Below the pieces are notes generated by a model that had not been told where the DNA came from, did not search any database, and saw nothing but the letters and a program-made list of their open reading frames with translations. Shown here piece after piece: positions 42,753-48,340 of a DNA stretch of 48,340 bases. A program made the position numbers and the translations under genes. This DNA is from an uncultured SAR86 cluster bacterium (GTDB taxonomy: Bacteria > Pseudomonadota > Gammaproteobacteria > Magnimaribacterales > D2472). Location: positions 1-48,340 of the forward strand of contig CACBPT010000004.1 in the NCBI GenBank assembly GCA_902541245.1, given 5' to 3'. The first letter of the stretch is position 1. Every line of letters starts with the position of its first letter.

Positions 42753-43759
42753 TCCAAGAATTTATCGAACAATTGGAAAAAAAAGAAGATCTTGATTTTC
42801 ATTCAATGCAGTCTGCAATTGAATTGATTATGACAGGTGAAATTGATGATTCATTTATTGAAAGATTTTTATTAGCGTTAAACGAAAAAGGTATCAGTGA
42901 AAAGGAGATAACTGCAGCTGCAAATGTTATGAAAGATAAATCTTTAACTTTTGACATTGGCAATGGAGATCATATAGACACTTGTGGCACTGGCGGCTCT
43001 GGACTGCATACTTTCAATTGCTCTACCGCATCTGCATTTGTAGCTGCTGCAGGCGGTGCATCAGTTACAAAACATGGTAATAAAGCTGTTTCTAGCAAAT
43101 CTGGTAGCGCAGATTTGTTGATAGCCGCTGGAGCTGACATTGCACATGAAAGAGAAAAACTCAAAACTATATTTAATCAAGTTGGATTTATTTTTTTATT
43201 TGCTCCCTTGCATCATCAGTCTATGAAATATGTAATGCCTACAAGACAGAAGATAGGCAAAAAAACTTTATTCAATTTACTTGGACCTCACACTAATCCC
43301 TGTGGAGCAAAAAGACAAATTTTAGGTGTCTATGAAAAAAATTTAGTTAAATCTTTTGCTTCAGTTGCTAAAAATTTATCCATGGACCACGTCCTAATTG
43401 TTCACGGTTTCGATGGATTGGATGAAATAACAATTACTGATTCAACTTATGTTGCAGAATTAAAAGATAATTCAATCTCTGAGTATCAAATTTCACCAAA
43501 GGACTTTGGTTTAAATGTGGGGAAGCTTTCTGAAATATCAGCCCAATCGCCTGAAGACAGTTTGCAGTTAATTAGAGAAGCATTCTCAGGAGATAAATCG
43601 GCTGTTCAAGATATGATTGCCCTTAATGCTGGCGCTGCTTTATATCTAGCAAAGGTAGTAAATTCTATTATTGATGGTGTCGAGCTCTCCTTCGAGCTAA
43701 TGAATAATGGCATGGCCGCTGATAAGTTAGCCTCATATGTAAGAGTATCGAATAGCTGA
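42749..43759 (+). CDS. trpD: anthranilate phosphoribosyltransferase
   Basis: A 336-residue enzyme that joins anthranilate and PRPP. DTCGTGGSGLHTFNCSTA holds the PRPP glycine-rich loop, followed by KHGNKAVSSKSGSADLL, LGPHTNPCGAKRQ and VHGFDGLDEIT. It stands alone, unfused to trpG (as in E. coli). It overlaps trpG by 4 bp and trpC by one base (TGATG). Confidence 0.96.
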   Translation: MIQEFIEQLEKKEDLDFHSMQSAIELIMTGEIDDSFIERFLLALNEKGISEKEITAAANVMKDKSLTFDIGNGDHIDTCGTGGSGLHTFNCSTASAFVAAAGGASVTKHGNKAVSSKSGSADLLIAAGADIAHEREKLKTIFNQVGFIFLFAPLHHQSMKYVMPTRQKIGKKTLFNLLGPHTNPCGAKRQILGVYEKNLVKSFASVAKNLSMDHVLIVHGFDGLDEITITDSTYVAELKDNSISEYQISPKDFGLNVGKLSEISAQSPEDSLQLIREAFSGDKSAVQDMIALNAGAALYLAKVVNSIIDGVELSFELMNNGMAADKLASYVRVSNS

Positions 43760-44511
43760 TGAGCATTCTTCAAAAAATAGTCGAGAATACAAGAGATAAC
43801 CTAAAGGTTAAGAAAAAAAAATTAACTCTAGAAGAAATAAAGTCTTCTCTGAGAGAGCTCAGCCTTCCTAAAAGTAATTTTAAAAGCAATATCTCTAATA
43901 AAAATGAGGCAATCATTGCAGAAATAAAAAAAGCTTCACCAAGCGCTGGAGTTATTTCAAAAGATTTTAACCCAGTTGAAAAAGCAAAAGAATACGAATC
44001 TGTTGGAGCTGCAGCTCTTTCAATTTTAACTGAAGAAGATTTTTTCCTAGGTAATGATGAATATTTAAAAGCGGTAAAGAAGACAACTTCTCTACCTATA
44101 TTAAGAAAAGATTTCATTATTGATGAATATCAAATATATGAATCAAAGCTAATTGGAGCGGATTGTATTCTATTAATTGCATCAATCCTTTCTGATCAGC
44201 AAATAGAAGAATTTGTAGCAATTGCAAAAAAATTAGAACTTGATTATCTAATCGAGGTTCATGATGAAAATGAACTCAAGAGGGTAGAGCTATATGAAGA
44301 TGCTTTAATTGGTGTAAACAACAGAAATTTAAAAACCTTTGAAGTTGATTTAGATAATTCAGTTCGTTTAAGAAACTTATTTTTTAAAAAAAATATATTT
44401 ATTGCTGAGTCAGGAATCAAATCTATGGATGATATTAATTATTTAAAACTCCATAATATTAACGTTTTCTTAATTGGTGAGGGTCTTATCAGAGGAGACT
44501 TTTTTAAATAA
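43759..44511 (+). CDS. trpC: indole-3-glycerol phosphate synthase
   Basis: A 250-residue TIM-barrel enzyme for the fourth step of tryptophan synthesis. IIAEIKKASPSAGVI, LSILTEEDFFLG, LRKDFIIDEYQIYESKLIGA, LIEVHDENEL, GVNNRNLKTFEVD and IAESGIKS match the family. It is not fused to trpF. trpF, trpB and trpA are not in the window. It is the last gene of the rpe-to-trpC run; convergent genes start 32 bp on. Confidence 0.96.
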   Translation: MSILQKIVENTRDNLKVKKKKLTLEEIKSSLRELSLPKSNFKSNISNKNEAIIAEIKKASPSAGVISKDFNPVEKAKEYESVGAAALSILTEEDFFLGNDEYLKAVKKTTSLPILRKDFIIDEYQIYESKLIGADCILLIASILSDQQIEEFVAIAKKLELDYLIEVHDENELKRVELYEDALIGVNNRNLKTFEVDLDNSVRLRNLFFKKNIFIAESGIKSMDDINYLKLHNINVFLIGEGLIRGDFFK

Positions 44512-44542
44512 TAGACAATTATCTTTTGTATTAAAAAAATGT

Positions 44543-45025
44543 TTAATCCATTGGATAGGCAATAATATCCATAGGTTTTAGCTCTTTCTTGAGCTTATTA
44601 AAGTTTTTATAGTAAAGCTTAAACCCTCCATTTTCATACAGCCAAATATTTGACACTCTTGCTTGATAATCATTATTAATTTTTCCATTAGAATATGTAT
44701 AGCTCCCTGAAAGGTAATACAAAGTTAAATATACCTTTTCAGCAAGTTGGATTATTCTGATGTTAGATGGAATAACATCTGATTTAACTCTTGAGTAGTA
44801 ATTTATGACGGATTTCAAGTCAGGGGGAGGATCTTCATAAAAATGATTTTCAGATGATGAGCCAGTAATTGCTCCTATTTTACTTTCATAAAAATAAATA
44901 GTTTCAAAGTCTCGGGTATTCCTTGCCTCCCAAAATTTTAATAGGCTATCTTTAAGCGCTTTTTCGTTATTTTCTGCAAATAAATTAATACTAAGAAAAC
45001 AAATCAAAAAAAATGATTTCATCAT
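44543..45025 (-). CDS. secreted NTF2/SnoaL-like protein
   Basis: A 160-residue protein with a signal peptide (MMKSFFLICFLSINLFAENN) and a mature part that looks like the SnoaL/DUF4440 cone fold: ALKDSLLKFWEARNTRDFETIYFY at the start, a central strand-rich section, and IWLYENGGFKLYYKNFN near the end. This fold assignment is tentative. No function can be given. The ATG overlaps the coq7 stop by 4 bp, so it is the last gene of purH-purD-coq7-orf. Confidence 0.6.
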   Translation of the reverse strand: MMKSFFLICFLSINLFAENNEKALKDSLLKFWEARNTRDFETIYFYESKIGAITGSSSENHFYEDPPPDLKSVINYYSRVKSDVIPSNIRIIQLAEKVYLTLYYLSGSYTYSNGKINNDYQARVSNIWLYENGGFKLYYKNFNKLKKELKPMDIIAYPMD

Positions 45026-45657
45026 ATATATTTACTTGTAGATGTCATCATTTTTGCGGTAAATTGCATGATTTTTTTTACTGGAATTTTTAGTTCTTCG
45101 CTCCCCTTGTCTACTGCCTGACGAGCATGAAGATCTTCATCCTCTTTCATCGTCTTCAATATTTCTATCGTTTCTTTGTCTTTAGGTGATATTTTATCAA
45201 GGTGACGATCGAGATGAGCAACAACTTGTTTCTCAGTTTCTTCAACAAAGCCTAAGCTAACTTTTTCTCCAAACCTTCCAAAGATTGCTCCAATAGCAAA
45301 GGAACCGGCATACCAAATTGGATTAAGAATGGAGCCCTTTCCCTCCAACTCATCTAAGCGTTTTTTACACCATACTAAATGGTCAGTTTCTTCGTCCCCA
45401 GCCTCAATAAGGTGTTTTTTAATATCCACATCTTTACATACTAGCGACTGCCCACGATAAAGGGCTTGAGCTGCTACTTCGCCAGCAAGATTTACCCGCA
45501 TCATTTGGATAGAAATTTTTTTTTCTTCAGCCGTCATTTCTTCAGTATTTTTTTCACCAGGTTCTGGAGGATATGTTCTACCTGTTCCAGATTTTTTATT
45601 TGAAAGCGTTTTTAATGCAATATCACACTCATTTATAAAGTTATCTATCAGATTCAT
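45022..45657 (-). CDS. coq7: 2-nonaprenyl-3-methyl-6-methoxy-1,4-benzoquinol hydroxylase
   Basis: A 211-residue carboxylate-bridged di-iron hydroxylase for the penultimate step of ubiquinone synthesis. The iron ligands lie in RVNLAGEVAAQALYRGQ, EAGDEETDHLVWC (ExxH), GFVEETEKQVVAHLDRHL and MKEDEDLHARQA (ExxH). It serves the same pathway as ubiC and ubiA elsewhere in the window. It lies between purD (4-bp overlap) and a small secreted protein. Coq7 needs oxygen, so the host respires aerobically. Confidence 0.94.
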   Translation of the reverse strand: MNLIDNFINECDIALKTLSNKKSGTGRTYPPEPGEKNTEEMTAEEKKISIQMMRVNLAGEVAAQALYRGQSLVCKDVDIKKHLIEAGDEETDHLVWCKKRLDELEGKGSILNPIWYAGSFAIGAIFGRFGEKVSLGFVEETEKQVVAHLDRHLDKISPKDKETIEILKTMKEDEDLHARQAVDKGSEELKIPVKKIMQFTAKMMTSTSKYI

Positions 45658-46922
45658 CTTATTCCTTTATCTCCAATATCTTTTCTACAGAAAGCACCAT
45701 TAAATGCGACGGATTTTACCAAACTATATGCTTTATGTTGAGCCTCTCTAAGATTTTTACCTAGGGCAGTGGCACAAAACACTCTGCCACCTGATGTAAA
45801 AATTTTATTTTGATCTAGCTTTGTGCCGGCATGAAAAAGTTTTACTCCATCTAAATCTATGGCTTTAATTGTGACCTCAATATTTTTTTTATATTTTTCA
45901 GGATAACCCTCGCTAGCAATTACCACACCACAGGCATGTTGTTTAGTCCATTCAATCTTATGATTGTCTAGATTATCATCAATTGCAGCAATGCATAATT
46001 CAACCAGACTTGATTTTAATCTCAACAATATAGGTTGAGTTTCAGGATCGCCAAATCTGCAATTGAATTCAAGAACCTTTAACTCTCCATCTTTGATCAT
46101 TAGTCCAGCATATAGAAATCCTAGATATGGCGAACCTTCATTAATTAAGCCATGCATAGTAGGCTGCATTACCTCATTAAGAATTTTTTTGTGCATTCTT
46201 TCATCGACTATTGGCGCCGGTGAATATGCGCCCATTCCACCAGTATTAAGCCCAACATCGCCATCACCTACAGCTTTATGATCTTGACTTGTTGCCAATG
46301 GAATAATTTTATCTTTGCTTACGACAGCAATAAAACTCGCCTCTTCACCACTAAGAAATTCTTCAATGACAACACTTGATCCAGCAATACCAAACGTATT
46401 ATCTTTAAAAATACTTACCAAAGTTTCCAAAGCTTCATCTTTAGTTTGGCAAATAATTACACCTTTCCCAGCAGCTAAGCCGTCGGCTTTTACTACAGTT
46501 GGATAGGGAATTTTATCTAAGTGATTTTTTGCACTTTCAAAACTGCTAAATGCAGCATAATTGGCGGTAGGAATCCCATATTTTACAAAAAAATCTTTTG
46601 AAAATATTTTAGATCCCTCTAATTGAGCTGCAGCACTTGAAGGCCCAAAGGTTTTAATATTTCTTTTTTGTAAATAATCTACCAGTCCGTCTACAAGGGG
46701 TTGCTCGGGACCAACAATGACTAAGGCAATATCTTTTTCAATACAAAAATTTTTTACAGCCTCAAATTCACTTATATTGATAGAAATATTAGACAGTTTA
46801 TTTTCTAATGATGTCCCTGCATTTCCTGGGCAAACAAATACCTCTGAAACAGATTGATCTTGCGCCGCCTTCCATGCCAAAGCATGTTCTCTTCCGCCGG
46901 ATCCAATAACTAGAATATTCAT
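45654..46922 (-). CDS. purD: phosphoribosylamine-glycine ligase
   Basis: A 422-residue ATP-grasp enzyme for the second step of purine synthesis. NILVIGSGGREHALAWK, VGPEQPLVDGLVDYL, PTVVKADGLAAGKGVIIC, VIEEFLSGEEASFIAVV, TGGMGAYSPAPI and EFNCRFGDPETQ are diagnostic. It follows purH by one base, the usual purH-purD pairing, and overlaps the coq7 start by 4 bp. Confidence 0.97.
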   Translation of the reverse strand: MNILVIGSGGREHALAWKAAQDQSVSEVFVCPGNAGTSLENKLSNISINISEFEAVKNFCIEKDIALVIVGPEQPLVDGLVDYLQKRNIKTFGPSSAAAQLEGSKIFSKDFFVKYGIPTANYAAFSSFESAKNHLDKIPYPTVVKADGLAAGKGVIICQTKDEALETLVSIFKDNTFGIAGSSVVIEEFLSGEEASFIAVVSKDKIIPLATSQDHKAVGDGDVGLNTGGMGAYSPAPIVDERMHKKILNEVMQPTMHGLINEGSPYLGFLYAGLMIKDGELKVLEFNCRFGDPETQPILLRLKSSLVELCIAAIDDNLDNHKIEWTKQHACGVVIASEGYPEKYKKNIEVTIKAIDLDGVKLFHAGTKLDQNKIFTSGGRVFCATALGKNLREAQHKAYSLVKSVAFNGAFCRKDIGDKGIR

Positions 46923-46923
46923 C

Positions 46924-48340
46924 TTAGTGTCTGAAGTGGCGATTTGAAGTAAACATCATAGCTATATTATTTTCATCAGCAGCCGATATGACCTCTTCAT
47001 CTCTGATTGAACCACCTGGCTGAATGATAGCTGCGATTCCGCTTGAGGCCGCTTTATCAATCCCATCTCTAAATGGAAAAAAAGCGTCTGATGCCATTAC
47101 GGCTCCTTGGACCTCTAAACCTTCCTCTTTTGCCTTAAGATTTGCAATCTCAGCGCTAATTACTCTACTCATTTGCCCAGCACCAATTCCAATGGTTTGT
47201 TTGTTTTTTGCATAAATAATTGCATTAGATTTAACAAATTTTGCAACCCTCCACGCAAACATAAGATCATTGATTTCATCTTTTGAAGGTTGTCTTTTTG
47301 TTACGCATTTAAGGTTTGCTTCGGGAACAATTAAAGTATCATCGCTTTGTATTAATATTCCGCCAGAGACTTTTTTAATGACTCCTGGGTATGGATTATC
47401 TTGCTCAAGGTCTAAACATAGCACCCTGATGTTCTTTTTTTTAGCAAGCTCCTTTAAAGCAGCATTCTCAAACCCAGTTGCCAAGACAACCTCAACAAAT
47501 TGACGGGTATTAATTTCTTCAGCAGTTGCTTTATCTAGCTTTCTATTAAAGGCAATGATTCCACCAAATGCTGAAGTTGGATCAGTTTTAAAGGCTAAGT
47601 CATAAGCATCATAAATACTATTAGCTTCAGCAACTCCACAGGGATTAGCATGTTTAACAATTACACATGCTGGTTCATCAAATGCCCTAACACACTCCCA
47701 TGCAGCGTCAGCATCAACTATATTATTATAGGAAAGCTCTTTGCCCTGAAGCACATCTGCATTGGCAATATTTTTATGCTTTAAATTAGAGAATGTTAAT
47801 AAATCAGCAGTTTGATGAGGATTTTCTCCATATCTCAATGATTCACTTTTTTCAAAGTCGTATTGATGAGCATTTGAAGAAATATTTTTTAGATAATTTG
47901 TAATAGAAGCATTATATTCAGTCATAAGCTGAAATACTTTTTGTGAAAGCTCTTTTCTAAATGCATATGAAATGCCACCTTGAGTTTCCCAGTCTTGTAT
48001 TAATCGACTGTAATCATTTGGATCAGATACTACTGCAACATCCTTAAAGTTTTTTGCTGCAGCTCTAATCATGGTTGGCCCACCGATATCAATTTTTTCA
48101 ATGGCTTCTTCGAATGAGCAATCCGAAGCAATTGATTCTTGAAATGGGTATAGGTTAACAATAACTATATCAATGACCTCAAAGCCTCTATCGGCTAAAA
48201 CCTCTATATCGATCTCTCTTCTTGCTAGAATCCCAGCATGAATTTTTGGATGCAAGGTTTTCACTCGACCATCCATCATTTCATCAAAGCCGGTAAATTC
48301 AGAAACTTCTAATACCTCATCAGTAATTTCTTTAATGGCA
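46924..48340 (-). CDS. purH: bifunctional AICAR formyltransferase/IMP cyclohydrolase, 5' end cut off
   Basis: The last two steps of IMP synthesis. The frame is open through the right edge of the window, so the N-terminus is missing. The residues upstream of the first internal Met read EVLEVSEFTGFDEMMDGRVK, which is typical purH sequence, so the gene does not begin at 48279. The cyclohydrolase part has KTLHPKIHAGILARR, IDIVIVNLYPF and IDIGGPTMIRAAAKN. The formyltransferase part has RYGENPHQTADL, VIVKHANPCGVAEA, SAFGGIIAFN and ASDAFFPFRDGID. About 50 N-terminal residues are outside the window. Confidence 0.96.
   Translation of the reverse strand, partial: AIKEITDEVLEVSEFTGFDEMMDGRVKTLHPKIHAGILARREIDIEVLADRGFEVIDIVIVNLYPFQESIASDCSFEEAIEKIDIGGPTMIRAAAKNFKDVAVVSDPNDYSRLIQDWETQGGISYAFRKELSQKVFQLMTEYNASITNYLKNISSNAHQYDFEKSESLRYGENPHQTADLLTFSNLKHKNIANADVLQGKELSYNNIVDADAAWECVRAFDEPACVIVKHANPCGVAEANSIYDAYDLAFKTDPTSAFGGIIAFNRKLDKATAEEINTRQFVEVVLATGFENAALKELAKKKNIRVLCLDLEQDNPYPGVIKKVSGGILIQSDDTLIVPEANLKCVTKRQPSKDEINDLMFAWRVAKFVKSNAIIYAKNKQTIGIGAGQMSRVISAEIANLKAKEEGLEVQGAVMASDAFFPFRDGIDKAASSGIAAIIQPGGSIRDEEVISAADENNIAMMFTSNRHFRH

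Noticed and set aside
44512-44542. Terminator between trpC and the convergent secreted-protein gene
   Set aside because: Only a 4-bp ACAA/TTGT pairing and an A-run are present, too weak for an intrinsic terminator.
48279-48340. purH starting at the Met at 48279
   Set aside because: The frame continues upstream with typical PurH residues (SEFTGFDEMMDGR), so the gene is cut by the window edge, not started there.
1-48340. CRISPR arrays, insertion sequences, prophage or defence genes
   Set aside because: No regularly spaced repeats, transposase or integrase motifs, terminal inverted repeats or recognisable defence domains are seen; every long ORF is accounted for by a metabolic, housekeeping or small exported protein.

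Overview
This 48 kb window is a gene-dense, AT-rich piece of a bacterial core chromosome. The gene content and order point to a gammaproteobacterium: lptD-surA-pdxA-rsmA-apaH, amgK-murU near lptD, rpoZ-spoT, yqiB-yqiA, ubiC-ubiA near a rubredoxin, and trpEGDC near coq7. Many genes overlap by 1-8 bp, intergenic gaps are mostly under 60 bp and intrinsic terminators are rare. I infer a streamlined marine lineage of the SAR86 type. That assignment is inference from gene content and composition, not a database result. I see no rRNA, tRNA, CRISPR array, transposon or prophage.

Layout. 1-4.2 kb: end of a DUF2141 gene, glutaredoxin grxC, then on the minus strand a nitrogen block made of a GSII-type glutamine synthetase followed by ntrB and ntrC. 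The synthetase gene has a perfect sigma-54 promoter with two NtrC-like dyads upstream. 4.2-7.8 kb (minus): yqiA, yqiB, a FemAB-like acyltransferase, ubiA, ubiC; the yqiB/yqiA junction carries a 100-bp-period tandem duplication. 7.8-12.2 kb (plus): rubredoxin (57 aa), an acidic amino acid symporter, a K+-dependent-type membrane pyrophosphatase, MAPEG, and a secreted DUF3303-like protein. 12.2-14.3 kb: recG (minus). 14.3-20.4 kb (plus): epimerase, yicC, gmk, rpoZ, spoT, ridA, pyrB. 20.4-22.3 kb (minus): rph, pyrE, ribE.

22.4-25.0 kb (plus): an amidohydrolase lipoprotein followed by a secreted homologue that has lost its metal-binding HxH. 25.0-27.5 kb: rpsU-yqeY (minus) divergent from tsaD-folB-folK (plus). 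27.5-37.1 kb (minus): a possible single operon of a DsbA-like isomerase, lptD, surA, pdxA, rsmA, apaH, cca, a FolM-like reductase and an APH-family kinase. 37.2-44.5 kb (plus): HSDL2-like SDR, amgK, murU, rpe, DUF192, trpE, trpG, trpD, trpC. 44.5-48.3 kb (minus): purH (cut by the window edge), purD, coq7 and a secreted NTF2-like protein.

Most of the window is housekeeping: nucleotide, folate, riboflavin, ubiquinone, tryptophan and PLP synthesis, outer-membrane assembly, stringent response and cell-wall recycling. The features most worth a second look are the sigma-54/NtrC control region on a GSII gene, the duplicated gene junction that makes a chained mini-ORF, and the amidohydrolase/pseudo-amidohydrolase pair. 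I did not find evidence of a new defence or mobile system.
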